Shown here: one piece after another, positions 46,305 through 54,852 of the stretch
Layout of the letters: each line of letters opens with the position of its first letter
How positions within the stretch are numbered: position 1 is the stretch's first letter
Notes under the pieces: generated by a model
The model's input: the letters and a program-made list of their open reading frames with translations, nothing else
What the model was told of the DNA's origin: nothing
Database searches by the model: none
NCBI RefSeq assembly: GCF_019933235.1
Contig: NZ_CP082945.1
Location: 2,108,001-2,172,000 of the forward strand
Length of the DNA: 64,000 nt
Direction of reading: 5' to 3'
From: Streptomyces angustmyceticus
Lineage (GTDB): Bacteria; Actinomycetota; Actinomycetes; Streptomycetales; Streptomycetaceae
Position numbers and translations under genes: made by a program

Positions 46305-47171
46305 GTGCTGGAACGGCTGAACCAGGCCATGGACCACATCGAGTCGCATCTCGACCGGCCGGTCGACGTGACGCGTCTGGCGCACATCGCGGTGACGTCG
46401 GAGTACCACTTCCGCCGGCTGTTCTCGGCGTTGGCGGGCATGCCGCTGTCGGAGTACATCCGGCGCAGGCGGCTGACCGTGGCGGGCGCCGAGGTGCTCG
46501 CCGGTGAACGGACGCTGCTGGACGTGGCGATGCGCTACGGCTACGGCTCGGGCGAAGCCTTCGCCCGTGCGTTCCGCGGCATGCACGGGGTGGGCCCGGG
46601 CGAGGCCCGGCGGACCGGTGCGGTGCTGAAGTCCCAGCCACGGATGTCCTTCCGGCTCATCGTCGAAGGGAACAGCAGCATGCGCTACCGGATCGTGGAG
46701 AAGGAGGAGTTCCGTGTGGTCGGCGAGAAGGCCCGGGTCCCGCTCGTGCACGAGGGGGTCAATCCGGCGATAGCCGAGTTCATCCGGGGCATCGCCCCCG
46801 AGACGCTGCGGCGGATCGGGGCGCTGTCCGACCAGGAACCGGAGGGGATCGTCGGGGTGAGCGACCAACTGGCCGCGAGCCGGGCCGAGGGGACCGAACT
46901 CGACTACTACCACGGCGTGGTGACCTCGGCCGAGGCGCCCGGTGACCTGGACGTCCTCACCGTCCCGGCGGGGTCCTGGGCCGTCTTCGAGAGCTCCGGA
47001 CCGTTCCCGCACACGCTGCAGCACCTGTGGCGGGACGTGTTCACGCAGTGGTTCCCGTCGAACCCGTACCGGAGCAGGCCAGGGCCCGAGATCCTGCGGG
47101 TCCGCCTGTCGCAGGACGGGGCGCGGGCGGACGCGGGGCTGTGGATCCCGGTGGAGCGGTCCGCCGCCTGA
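46305..47171 (+). CDS. AraC family regulator with GyrI-like effector domain
   Basis: A 288-residue regulator. Two helix-turn-helix motifs fill residues 8-105 (VDVTRLAHIAVTSEYHFRRLFSALAG, RTLLDVAMRYGYGSGEAFARAFRG), followed by a GyrI/BmrR-type small-molecule binding domain (about 125-288: RYRIVEKEEFRVVGEKARVP, FESSGPFPHTLQHLWRDVFTQWFPSNPY). The Rob/SoxS-like layout suggests response to hydrophobic compounds or drugs. The GTG follows GAAGGAG. A clear terminator closes it. Confidence 0.9.
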   Translation: MLERLNQAMDHIESHLDRPVDVTRLAHIAVTSEYHFRRLFSALAGMPLSEYIRRRRLTVAGAEVLAGERTLLDVAMRYGYGSGEAFARAFRGMHGVGPGEARRTGAVLKSQPRMSFRLIVEGNSSMRYRIVEKEEFRVVGEKARVPLVHEGVNPAIAEFIRGIAPETLRRIGALSDQEPEGIVGVSDQLAASRAEGTELDYYHGVVTSAEAPGDLDVLTVPAGSWAVFESSGPFPHTLQHLWRDVFTQWFPSNPYRSRPGPEILRVRLSQDGARADAGLWIPVERSAA

Positions 47172-47187
47172 GCGGGGACCGCACACG

Positions 47188-47214
47188 GCGGCCCGGGTGC
47201 GGAACCCGGGCCGC
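47188..47214. terminator. bidirectional terminator after the AraC gene
   Basis: An 11-bp perfect stem (GCGGCCCGGGT with its complement) around a 5-nt loop, between convergent genes. Confidence 0.8.
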
Positions 47215-47241
47215 CCGTAGGGGGCAGGAGCCACCTGCCCC

Positions 47242-48402
47242 CTACGGCTTGCCGAACCAGTCGACGCACAGCACCAGGGAGTCGTCGAGGGGTTCCGCGG
47301 CGCGGAACCCGGCCAGGTCACGGAGCACGGCGCGCGGCACGGTGGCGGCCGGCAGGAGCATGCTGGCGTGCAGGGCCCGGGCCAGGGCGCGCTGTGCGTA
47401 CCCCTCCCCCTGTGGTGAGAGCGCCGCGTAGACCCCGTCGCTGACGATGAGGAGCCGGTCCCCGGGCCGTACCGCGAACTCCTTCGCCACGTAGTGGGTC
47501 TCCTCGAACATGCCCAGCGGCATCTGGGGGTCGAGGTCGATCAGCTCGACCGTCCTGCCCCGCATCCGCCACAACTGCGGCGAGCCCGCGTCCACGGCCT
47601 GCACCCGGCCGGTCGCGAGATCGAACCGCAGCAGCAGGCTGGAGACGTGCGCGGCGCCGCGGTACTGGGCGTAGAGCGCCTGGTCGGCCAGGGCCGCCTG
47701 GTCCGCGAGGCCGATGCCGGCCCGGCGGGCGTTGCGCAGGGCGTTGACGGCGAGATGGGTGAGCAGCGAGGCGTTGACGCCGGTGCCCATGCCGTCGGTG
47801 ACGGCGAGGGTCAGCTCGTCGGCGTCCGAGGCCCAGTCGTAGTTGTCGCCGTGGATGGCGTAGGCCGGCTCCAGTTGGGCGCCGATGGCGTACTCGGCGG
47901 CGGAACAGGCGCGGGCCGGCAGGAGCTGCCACTGCATCTCGGCGGCGAGGGTGAGCCGGTTGATGCGGCGGGCCCGCTGGTAGACGTCGGTGTCGCGCTC
48001 GGCCACCAGGAGTTCGTGGCCCAGTACGTCGGCCGCGTGGACGAGGGCGTCGACCGTGTGCGGAACGGACCGTTCGACGGGGAGCCGCACGGTGAGGATG
48101 CCGGTGCGCTCGCCGCGGACCGACACCGGCAGGTGGTGCTCCACCACGTCGCCCTGCCGGACCTGCTGGCGCGGCTCCTGGCTTCCGAAGGCCCTGCCCT
48201 CGGCGCTGTTCGCCACCGGGACCGCGGCGCCGGGCGTGCCCAGCGCGTCGAAGGGGGTGAGCGCCGTCGCCCCGTAGTCGGCGAGCAGCAGTTGTACGGA
48301 GAGCGCTCCGTACGATGCGGTGAGCACCTCTCGGAGCGTGTCCACCAGAGCGTGCGGGGCCGATGCCCGCAGCGCTCGTTCTACGTCACAGCGTTGAGTC
48401 AC
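47242..48402 (-). CDS. SpoIIE-type PP2C phosphatase (paralogue A)
   Basis: A 386-residue protein with an N-terminal GAF-like region (about 1-135) and a C-terminal SpoIIE/RsbU phosphatase domain. Metal-ligand positions read HGDNYDW (in place of the usual GGDFYD), VTDGMGTG, LLIVSDGVYAALSPQGE and LDDSLVLCVDW, so the acidic residues are kept. Such enzymes dephosphorylate STAS anti-sigma antagonists. It is closely similar along its whole length to the protein at 54853-56019, including the C-terminal LVLCxDWFG. The GTG start has GAGAGAC before it. A decayed MarR-like gene faces it 79 bp upstream. Confidence 0.9.
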   Translation of the reverse strand: MTQRCDVERALRASAPHALVDTLREVLTASYGALSVQLLLADYGATALTPFDALGTPGAAVPVANSAEGRAFGSQEPRQQVRQGDVVEHHLPVSVRGERTGILTVRLPVERSVPHTVDALVHAADVLGHELLVAERDTDVYQRARRINRLTLAAEMQWQLLPARACSAAEYAIGAQLEPAYAIHGDNYDWASDADELTLAVTDGMGTGVNASLLTHLAVNALRNARRAGIGLADQAALADQALYAQYRGAAHVSSLLLRFDLATGRVQAVDAGSPQLWRMRGRTVELIDLDPQMPLGMFEETHYVAKEFAVRPGDRLLIVSDGVYAALSPQGEGYAQRALARALHASMLLPAATVPRAVLRDLAGFRAAEPLDDSLVLCVDWFGKP

Positions 48403-48480
48403 GGTCTCTCAGGATTCTTCGTCCACGGACGACGCGAAGGCGGGGCCGCCGGGGTCCGCGCCGGATGACAGAGTGGCCGG

Positions 48481-48726
48481 GTGCCCCCTTCCACTGGCTC
48501 GCCGCCTCCCCGCGAGCGCGGCCGCCCGCGCTCCGAGCCGCCGGAGGCACTGTGGGCGCGGCCGGAGGAGGTCCCGCCGGGCGGAGGTCTCGCCGTCACG
48601 ACCGCGGGCCCCCGGCGTGACCGGGCGCCACGACGGCGTAGCGCGCGGGGAGACGGCGGCCGGCGCACACCGTGCGGCGGGAGGCGAAGCGTTCCACTCG
48701 CGGCGTCCTCCCCCTCTTGCCGATGA
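48481..48726 (+). pseudogene. decayed MarR-family gene, N-terminal remnant
   Basis: A GTG-initiated frame beginning with a segment (STGSPPPRER ... PEALWARPEE) that aligns with the N-terminus of the intact MarR protein at 56100 (FTGRPHSHER ... LEVLWGRGQE). The similarity extends to the DNA before the start (TGACAGAGTG). The distance to the neighbouring SpoIIE start is 79 bp here and 81 bp at the intact locus. After about 40 codons the resemblance ends; the wing and recognition helix are missing and the frame stops at 48726. Confidence 0.45.
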
Positions 48727-48965
48727 GGGTGACGGCCCACTCGTCGTCGGCGGCCACGCTCGTGTGTCTGACAGCGCGCAGCGGGTCTCAGGCCGCTTCT
48801 CGTTCCCGGGCCGCGCCGGGGCGCGGTGGTCTTGCCAGGTGTCGAGAACAGATTGTTGCCTTACGGTGAATGTTGTCAAACGGCAACTATCGCTTCTATC
48901 CTTGGCGGTGCCGTACCCCAGGACCTGTCCCCTCACGACGCGTCACCCCTACAGCGAGGTTCATC
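48727..48965. other. spacer upstream of the STAS gene
   Basis: 239 bp of mixed composition, with an AT-richer patch at about 48850-48900 (TTGTTGCCTTACGGTGAATG, GTCAAACGGCAACTATCG) that probably contains the promoter of the STAS antagonist gene. No gene seen. Confidence 0.4.
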
Positions 48966-49316
48966 GTGCTGTCCCAGCCCCATGGCGGCCGGCCCATACG
49001 TATCGACACACGACAGGACGGCGGGGCGGTGATCCTCTCCGTCGCGGGCCCGCTCGACCTGGACAGCGTCGGACCGCTCGACGAGGCACTCCGGCGGGCG
49101 GCGCACGACGGCGTCGAGCGGGTCGTCGTCGACCTGTCGGCCGTCACGTTCGCGGACTCCAGCACGGTCAACGTCCTGATCCAGGCGTACGACGCGCTGG
49201 GCCCGTCCCTGCGCCTCGCGGCGCCCTCCGCCGTCCTGGAACGCCTCTTCGCGCTCACCGGGCTCGACACGGTGCTGCCGCTGTACGGGGCGGTCGGCGC
49301 GGCGCTCGACGCCTGA
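48966..49316 (+). CDS. anti-sigma factor antagonist (STAS domain)
   Basis: A 116-residue SpoIIAA/RsbV-type protein. The phospho-accepting Ser is in VVDLSAVTFADSSTVNVLIQA. The fold starts with IRIDTRQDGGAVILSVAGPLDLDSVGPLDEAL. Unphosphorylated, it would sequester an anti-sigma kinase. The GTG at 48966 follows GCGAGG. Convergent with a MarR gene; a possible kinase partner is encoded at 49950 and phosphatases at 47242, 50495 and 54853. Confidence 0.9.
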   Translation: MLSQPHGGRPIRIDTRQDGGAVILSVAGPLDLDSVGPLDEALRRAAHDGVERVVVDLSAVTFADSSTVNVLIQAYDALGPSLRLAAPSAVLERLFALTGLDTVLPLYGAVGAALDA

Positions 49317-49319
49317 GCG

Positions 49320-49793
49320 TCAGCTCCGCTCGGTCCCCATGGCGGCGACCGCGAGGACCAGTTCACCCAGCGCCGCGACCAGCGCGCCCCGCTGGTCGGC
49401 CGGCATCCTGCGCAGCACCGCGGCCATCCGGTCCACCCGCCTGCGGCGGAAGCGGTCCAGGAACGCCCGGCCCTCCGGGCTCAGTTGGAGCCCGATCGCG
49501 CGGCGGTCGTCGGCCGTCGGGCGGCGCAGCAGCAGACCGGCGGACTCCAATCCGGCGCACACCCGGCTGGCGCGCGGCAGACCGAGGCCCGCGGCGGCGG
49601 CGACGCTGGTGAGGTTCCGCCCGGGGCGGGCCGAGACGACGGCCAGCACCTTCAGGCCGTGCGGGGAGAGCCGTGGCTCCACCGGCGGGGCCGCGTCCCT
49701 CATCAGGGCGGCGATCGCCTCGCCGGCGGCGGCGAGTTGTTCCGCCGCCTCGCGCAGTGTGTCCGCCGGCCATTCGGCGCTGTGGCGTTGCAT
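49320..49793 (-). CDS. MarR family regulator
   Basis: A 157-residue winged-helix regulator: LSPHGLKVLAVVSARPGRNLTSVAAAAGLGLPRASRVCAGLESAGLLLRRPTADDRRAIGLQLSPEGRAFLDRF has the complete helix-turn-helix and wing with the conserved DDRR. It resembles the MarR at 56100 in layout but is only moderately similar. Its stop is 3 bp from the stop of the STAS gene. The ligand is unknown. Confidence 0.88.
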   Translation of the reverse strand: MQRHSAEWPADTLREAAEQLAAAGEAIAALMRDAAPPVEPRLSPHGLKVLAVVSARPGRNLTSVAAAAGLGLPRASRVCAGLESAGLLLRRPTADDRRAIGLQLSPEGRAFLDRFRRRRVDRMAAVLRRMPADQRGALVAALGELVLAVAAMGTERS

Positions 49794-49949
49794 GGACGCA
49801 TCCCGTTCCCGCGGTCCGACGACAGCTGTGGCACACCCTGCGGGCCGGGCCGGGCGGCGTCCGCGTGCGCGCGCTCCCCTCTGCCCTGCCCACTTCTCCC
49901 CCGGTCACACGGCCGCGCGCACGTCGGCGGCCGTGTGCCGGGCGGCTCT

Positions 49950-50360
49950 TCAGCGCGCAAGAGCGGCTTGCACGATCTTGCCGCCGCCGGGGTGGGGCCG
50001 GATGGTGACCTCGCGGGCGAGGGCGCACACCATGGGCCATCCGAAGCCGCCCCCGCGGCCGCTCAGATCGGGGCTGCGCCCCTCCGGCCGGGCGGGACTG
50101 GGGTCCTCGACCTGGACCCTGATGTCCTCGTGGTCCGCGCTCAGGCGCAGCGCGGTGACGGCACCGGCGTGCCGCAGCGCGTTGGTGACGAGTTCGGAGA
50201 CCAGCAGGAGCAGGTTCTGGGTGGTCCGGGCGGCGGGTGCCGGGTGGAGCAGGTCGGCGAAGTCGCGGGCGAAGTCGCGGGCGTCCGCCGCGGTTCCCGG
50301 ATGGCAGGCGCTCCGCGCCGGCTGGTATGAGGGGTCGTCAGTCGCAAGCGAGTGGTGCAT
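49950..50360 (-). CDS. anti-sigma factor type ATP-binding protein (RsbW-like HATPase)
   Basis: A 136-residue single GHKL ATPase domain: N-box LLLLVSELVTNALRHAG, G1-like VQVEDPSPARP, G2 GRGGGFGWPMVCALA. This is the class of stand-alone Streptomyces serine kinases that bind sigma factors or STAS proteins. The ATG at 50360 has GGGGTG 9 bases upstream; longer in-frame starts exist. It lies between the MarR gene and the stressosome operon, same strand. Confidence 0.85.
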   Translation of the reverse strand: MHHSLATDDPSYQPARSACHPGTAADARDFARDFADLLHPAPAARTTQNLLLLVSELVTNALRHAGAVTALRLSADHEDIRVQVEDPSPARPEGRSPDLSGRGGGFGWPMVCALAREVTIRPHPGGGKIVQAALAR

Positions 50361-50494
50361 AGGCTTTTTCACCCCGGTGAGTGGAACTCCTCGTTCGGCT
50401 GGTGTGCGGCAAGCGTCATCAGGTGTTCGTGAGGCGTGTACCCAACAGAACCCCGGCGGAACGGGACAGTTGGCGTGTCCGGGCACCGGGCCGG

Positions 50495-51796
50495 TCATCC
50501 CGCGGCACGCGTCCCCGCCCCCGGGACCGTCCGCCGGGCCCGGCGGACGGCGAGGGCCAGGGTGTCGTCCGAGTGCAGGATGACGGTGTGCATGTCCTCC
50601 GCGACGGCCCCGGGGATCTCGCCGACCGGCCGGCGGGCGTGCGCCCGGGCGCTCTCGACCAGCCGCGCCTCGCCCTCGATGGGGTCGCGCCGGCTCTCGG
50701 TCAGGCCGTCGGTGTAGAGCATCAGCAGGTCGCCCTCGTGGAGCGTGGCCTCTCGCACGGACTCGCTGCCCGGCAGCGGGAACCCGATGCCCCGGCCGCG
50801 GACCTCCAGGTACTCGGGGGTCCCGTCGGCGCGCAGCAGCAGGGCCGGCGGATGACTGCCGTTGGCCAGGCGCAGTTCGCCGGTCTCGGGGTGGATACGG
50901 GCCAGCAGCACCGTCGCCATGATCTCCGGGTCGAACGGGGCGAGGATGTCGTGGGTGTGGGCGACGATGGATTCGAGCGGATGGCCCTCCAGCGCCAGGG
51001 TGCGCACGGCGTGGGTGACGTTGAGCGCGCTGCGGGTGCTGCGCACCCCGTGTCCCAGGGCGTCGACGACGGTGATGTGCACGGTGCCGTCGGGCAGGCA
51101 GAGCCAGTCGTAGAAGTCGCCGCCCGTGGGGGCGTCGGTGTCGGCGGGCTCGTAGTGGACGGCGAACTCCAGGCCGTCGACGGTGATCGGCGAGGGACGC
51201 AGGGCGTCCTCCAGCTCGCGCAGGATCTGGCCGTGGGCCCGTCGCAGCTGTTCGTCCCGCTCCTCCAGCTGGACGTAGAGCGCGAGCACCCCGCTGTTGG
51301 TCTCGGCGAGTTCGTCCTTGAGGCGGTGCAGCTCCGTGGTGAGGGTGTCCACCCGGGAGAGCGCGGCGGCCAGGTCGCCCTCGAGCGCCGCGAGCTGCGC
51401 CTCGTACACCTCGGCCGTCTCCGCCTCGCGGACACGCCCCTGGAGGGGCACCGCGCCGCGCGGGGCGGCGGGCGGCGCCTCCTGCGTCTCGCCGAGCGGC
51501 AGGTGCCAGGCGACCACGCCGTCGGACGTGGCCCGGCCCGGCAGCGGGAGGTGGGCCGGGCTCGGCGGCGCCGGTGCGGCGTGCAGGGTGACGGCCAGCA
51601 GCGTGCTGCCGCTCGGGGCGGTCTGCTCGGCGGCCTCCAGGCGGACCGGGCCGCCGGCGCTCAGGGCGGCACCGGCCACCTCGGCCACGGACAGCACCAG
51701 GCGCCCCCCGGTGCGGGAGGGCAGCCGGTGCGCCTCGCAGATCCGCCGTACGGCGCGGCGGAGGGCCGGCAGGTCATGGAAGGTGTGGGGGTTCAC
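50495..51796 (-). CDS. SpoIIE/RsbU-type PP2C phosphatase with coiled coil
   Basis: A 433-residue phosphatase, last gene of the stressosome operon. Residues 1-100 look like a degenerate GHKL ATPase (VLSVAEVAGAALSAGG). A coiled coil of about 70 residues follows (YEAQLAALEGDLAAALSRVDTLTTELHRLKDEL...). The PP2C domain has the standard metal motifs GGDFYDW, VVDALGHG, LLMLYTDGLTES and HSDDTLALAV. It fits a downstream effector activated by RsbT, as RsbU is. The GTG overlaps the previous stop by 4 nt. Confidence 0.9.
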   Translation of the reverse strand: MNPHTFHDLPALRRAVRRICEAHRLPSRTGGRLVLSVAEVAGAALSAGGPVRLEAAEQTAPSGSTLLAVTLHAAPAPPSPAHLPLPGRATSDGVVAWHLPLGETQEAPPAAPRGAVPLQGRVREAETAEVYEAQLAALEGDLAAALSRVDTLTTELHRLKDELAETNSGVLALYVQLEERDEQLRRAHGQILRELEDALRPSPITVDGLEFAVHYEPADTDAPTGGDFYDWLCLPDGTVHITVVDALGHGVRSTRSALNVTHAVRTLALEGHPLESIVAHTHDILAPFDPEIMATVLLARIHPETGELRLANGSHPPALLLRADGTPEYLEVRGRGIGFPLPGSESVREATLHEGDLLMLYTDGLTESRRDPIEGEARLVESARAHARRPVGEIPGAVAEDMHTVILHSDDTLALAVRRARRTVPGAGTRAAG

Positions 51797-52818
51797 GGAA
51801 GTCTCTGGCGGGGACGGGCGGCGAGCACGGTCGCATCGTCGCGGGGCAGGCGGTGACTGTGGACGAGGGACGCCACGAGCAGCGGCGGGGGCAGGCGGTG
51901 CACGAAGGACGAGGGCGCCTGGGCCCAGCGGTGGTCGATGCCGTCGGAGTGGAGCAGTACCGTGCCGCCGGGCGGCACGGGGAAGGTGCGCACGTGCGGC
52001 GGCGTCATGTTCAGCCCGGCGATGCCCGGCTGGCCGCTCAGGCGGTGGCCCAGGTCGAGCGGCGTCAGCACCACCACACGGACGTTGCCGACGCCGCAGT
52101 ACTCCGCCTGCCCGGGGTGCAGCCGCAGCAGGCCGACGGCCGCCCCGCGGGTGCGCCGCAGCGCCCGGTGGAGGCCCGAGAGCAGCTCGGGCAGGGGGCT
52201 GTCGGGGCCGCGGTGGAAGGAGCGCAGGGCCACCTGCGCGGCCTCGGCGGCCTGCGGGCCGTGGCCGAGGCCGTCCACGACGAGTGCGGTGCGCACGGGG
52301 CCGTGGTCGACGACGGCGCAGGCGTCGCCGCTGTCCTTCTCCCGGTCGGCCGGGACGCAGAGGGCGCCCACCTCCTGGTCGGCCGCGGCCGTCTCGTCGG
52401 GCGCGGTCAGGCGGGCGCAGACGAGGGTCCCGGCCCCGGGCCGGGTGCGGATGGTGAGGGTGGTGGCTATCCGCTTCACGGCTCCGAGGCCGGCGCCGAG
52501 GGTGTTGTTGGTGGTGTAGCCGTCCGCGAGGCACTGCTGCAGCTCGCCGATGCCGGGTCCGTGGTCGGCGGCGAGGATCTCCATTCCGCCGCCCAGCGGC
52601 AGCGCCTGGATGAACAGCGCGCCGTTGGTCGCGTGATTGGCCAGATTGCTGGCCAGTTCCGAGGCGATGACCGCCGCCCGGTCGGGCAGCGCACCCGGCA
52701 GCCCGCACTGCCCGGCGACCGTCCGGGCTGTTTCGGCGGCCAGGTGCACGGCGCTGTAGTGGTCCACCGCGACGTGCGCCGTCGGCAGGGTGCCGGGGAT
52801 CGTCAACGACTCGCCCAT
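51793..52818 (-). CDS. RsbT-like ATPase fused to an RsbX-like phosphatase
   Basis: A 341-residue two-domain protein. The N-terminal GHKL ATPase domain has RAAVIASELASNLANHAT (N-box), ADHGPGI and GAGLGAVKRIATTL. The C-terminal small PP2C domain, like RsbX, has SGDACAVVD, VVDGLGHGPQAAEAA, LLHSDGIDHRW and RDDATVLAAR. In Bacillus, RsbX resets the stressosome by dephosphorylating RsbS and RsbR. The start overlaps the rsbT-like gene by 16 nt and the end overlaps the next gene by 4. Confidence 0.88.
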   Translation of the reverse strand: MGESLTIPGTLPTAHVAVDHYSAVHLAAETARTVAGQCGLPGALPDRAAVIASELASNLANHATNGALFIQALPLGGGMEILAADHGPGIGELQQCLADGYTTNNTLGAGLGAVKRIATTLTIRTRPGAGTLVCARLTAPDETAAADQEVGALCVPADREKDSGDACAVVDHGPVRTALVVDGLGHGPQAAEAAQVALRSFHRGPDSPLPELLSGLHRALRRTRGAAVGLLRLHPGQAEYCGVGNVRVVVLTPLDLGHRLSGQPGIAGLNMTPPHVRTFPVPPGGTVLLHSDGIDHRWAQAPSSFVHRLPPPLLVASLVHSHRLPRDDATVLAARPRQRLP

Positions 52819-53276
52819 CGCGTGGCGATCACCGTCGTGCCCTGCCCGGGGGCGGAGCGGACCTCGAAGTCGTTCATCAGCCGCCGGGCGCCCCCCAGGC
52901 CGTGGCCCAGGCCCGCGCCGGTGGTGAAGCCGTCGGTCAGCGCGGTGCCGACGTCCGCGATGCCGGGTCCGTCGTCGGTGATCGTCAGACGGAGCCCGGC
53001 GGTGCCGCGCGCCATGAGGTGGTCGATGGTCACGGTGCCCCCTCCGCCGTGGATGTAGGCGTTGCGTGCCAGTTCGCTGGCCGCCGTGACCACCCGCGTC
53101 TGGTCGACGATGGTGAAGCCGGCCCGTACGGTGGCCGCCCGCACGGCGTGACGGACGGTCAGCAGGTCTTCCTCGGTCCGCACCTGGTGCACCGATGTGC
53201 TGCCCTCCGCCTCGGCGACATCTCGAACGACCGTGGCGAGGCCCGCCCCGTGGTCACTACTCCGTGCGGAACTCAC
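52803..53276 (-). CDS. rsbT: stressosome switch kinase RsbT
   Basis: A 157-residue GHKL serine/threonine kinase: VTAASELARNAYIHGGGG (N-box), ITDDGPGI (G1), TGAGLGHGLGGARRLMNDFEV (G2). RsbT phosphorylates RsbS and RsbR and, once released, activates a PP2C phosphatase. The GTG at 53276 has GGAGGGG 8 bases upstream and lies inside the end of the rsbS-like gene (20-nt overlap). Alternative starts further in would remove the N-terminal 20 variable residues. Confidence 0.92.
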   Translation of the reverse strand: MSSARSSDHGAGLATVVRDVAEAEGSTSVHQVRTEEDLLTVRHAVRAATVRAGFTIVDQTRVVTAASELARNAYIHGGGGTVTIDHLMARGTAGLRLTITDDGPGIADVGTALTDGFTTGAGLGHGLGGARRLMNDFEVRSAPGQGTTVIATRWASR

Positions 53277-53670
53277 GCAGCACCCCTCCGGAAGGCTGCA
53301 GGCTCTGGTGCCAGCCCAGCGCGGCCATGCCCTGCTCGGCGTTGAGCGCCGTCTCCACTCCGGTCAGCTGCAGTCCCAGCTCGACCAGCGTGATGGCGAC
53401 CGGCGGCCGCATCCCGGCGACGATCACTCGGGCACCCAGCAGCCGCGCCATGGTGGTCAGCTCCATCAAAGTACGGGCCACGAAGGAATCGACGATTTCC
53501 AGCCGGGAGATGTCGATGAGGACACCGCGGGCCCGGTCGCTGGTGATGCGCGCGGTGAGTTCCTCGGTGAAGGCCACCGCCGACTTGTCGTCGAGCTCGT
53601 TGAGGAGCCCGGTGACCAGCACGTCGCCCAGTCGCAGGATCGGCACACCGGCCGAGGCGGGGACGTTCAC
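53257..53670 (-). CDS. rsbS: stressosome scaffold RsbS (STAS)
   Basis: A 137-residue single STAS domain: VPILRLGDVLVTGLLNELDDKSA, then GVLIDISRLEIVDSFVARTL, where Ser in VDSF is the position phosphorylated by RsbT, and RVIVAGMRPPVAITLVELGLQLTGVETALN. The GTG at 53670 overlaps the stop of the RsbR gene by 4 nt. Confidence 0.92.
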   Translation of the reverse strand: MNVPASAGVPILRLGDVLVTGLLNELDDKSAVAFTEELTARITSDRARGVLIDISRLEIVDSFVARTLMELTTMARLLGARVIVAGMRPPVAITLVELGLQLTGVETALNAEQGMAALGWHQSLQPSGGVLREFRTE

Positions 53671-54545
53671 CGCTGCGCCAGGGGAGCGGACTGCGAGGGC
53701 GCCGCGTCGGTGAGCTTCACGGCCTCCCCGAGGGCGTCGGCCAGGGTGGACCGGGTCATGATGGTCGACAGGTCGATGCCGAGCTGGGCGATCGTCTGGG
53801 CGATCGGCGGCCGGATCCCGCTGATGATGCAGTCGGCGCCCATGAGACGCACCGCGTTGACGGTGTGCATCAGGTGCTGGGCGACGGCCGTGTCGACGGT
53901 GGGCACGCCGGTGATGTCGATGACGGCGACCAGCGCCTCGTGCTCCTGGATGGCCTGGAGCACGTTCTCCATCACCACCTGGGTGCGCGCGGTGTCGAGG
54001 GTGCCGATCAGCGGGACGGCCAGGACCTGGCGCCACAGCCGGACGACCGGGGTGGAGACCTCCAGCAGCTGCTGGCTCTGCCGGCGGATGATCTCCTCGC
54101 GGCCCTCCACGAAGATCTCGAAGGACAGGGCGCCGGCGCTGTCCAGCAGGCGGTTGATCAGCACCGCGCTGTGAAAGAGGTCCTCGCCCTCCCGGGTGTG
54201 CCGCTGGACGGCCTTGAGCAGGGCCTCCTTCAGCGACAGCACGGCGAGCGACGTCGCGGTGGGCGAGACGCCCCTGCGGGCCCGCCGCAGGGAGATCTCG
54301 GAGACCGCCTGGTGGATCTCCTCGTGGGAGGTGACCACCTGTTCCACCGGCAGCCCGCGGTCCAGACCGGAGAGCAGGGCGCTGAGCAACCCGTCGGCCT
54401 CCTCGCCCAGCTCGGCCTCGGTCACCTCCCCGTCCAGCACCGGCTGTGCCAGCTGCAACTGCACCCAGCGGTCCGAGATCTCGTCGGCCTCTTCGCGCAG
54501 CACGCTCGTGACGCGCTCCCGTGCGGCAACTTCTGCGGATCCCAA
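53667..54545 (-). CDS. stressosome co-antagonist RsbR
   Basis: A 292-residue RsbR-type protein. An N-terminal helical sensor domain of the RsbRD type (about 10-155; SDRWVQLQLAQ, LPVEQVVTSHEEIHQAV) is followed by a C-terminal STAS domain (about 170-285) with IDITGVPTVDTAVAQHL carrying the phospho-Thr position, and DCIISGIRPPIAQTIAQLGI. I choose a TTG start at 54545 because AAAGGA lies 8 bases before it and the next in-frame candidates lack sites. First gene of the operon; the upstream 307 bp must contain the promoter. Confidence 0.88.
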   Translation of the reverse strand: MGSAEVAARERVTSVLREEADEISDRWVQLQLAQPVLDGEVTEAELGEEADGLLSALLSGLDRGLPVEQVVTSHEEIHQAVSEISLRRARRGVSPTATSLAVLSLKEALLKAVQRHTREGEDLFHSAVLINRLLDSAGALSFEIFVEGREEIIRRQSQQLLEVSTPVVRLWRQVLAVPLIGTLDTARTQVVMENVLQAIQEHEALVAVIDITGVPTVDTAVAQHLMHTVNAVRLMGADCIISGIRPPIAQTIAQLGIDLSTIMTRSTLADALGEAVKLTDAAPSQSAPLAQR

Positions 54546-54852
54546 CTGATCGTCCTTTCGGTTCGTCCGGCCCGGGTGACTGCGTCGGACGGGTCCGCCC
54601 TGCGGTTGCGGCCGGGCCGGTCCGCACACCGTTAACAGTTGTCGCCCGGCAAATGTTAGCGAGCACGATCAAGCGCCGGTACCCACGGCCCCGCTCGTCA
54701 CCCTCCGGCGGCCGGGCCCCGCCCGGCAGCCGGATTCGTGCGCTCGGCGCCCCTGCACCGCCCCGGCCACCGAGTATCCCGGGACGAACGGCGACGGGCC
54801 GGTCCGCCGCCGTCGGCTGCCGGGCAAAGGGAACCACAACGGTCCACGGGCG
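54546..54852. promoter_or_regulatory. promoter region of the stressosome operon
   Basis: 307 bp. Its AT-richest part (about 54630-54670, with GTTAACAGTTGT and CAAATGTTAGC) is the likely promoter. I could not fit a convincing sigma-B-type GNNTN(14-16)GGGTA sequence. The end of the SpoIIE paralogue B lies at the far edge, with no strong terminator. Confidence 0.4.
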
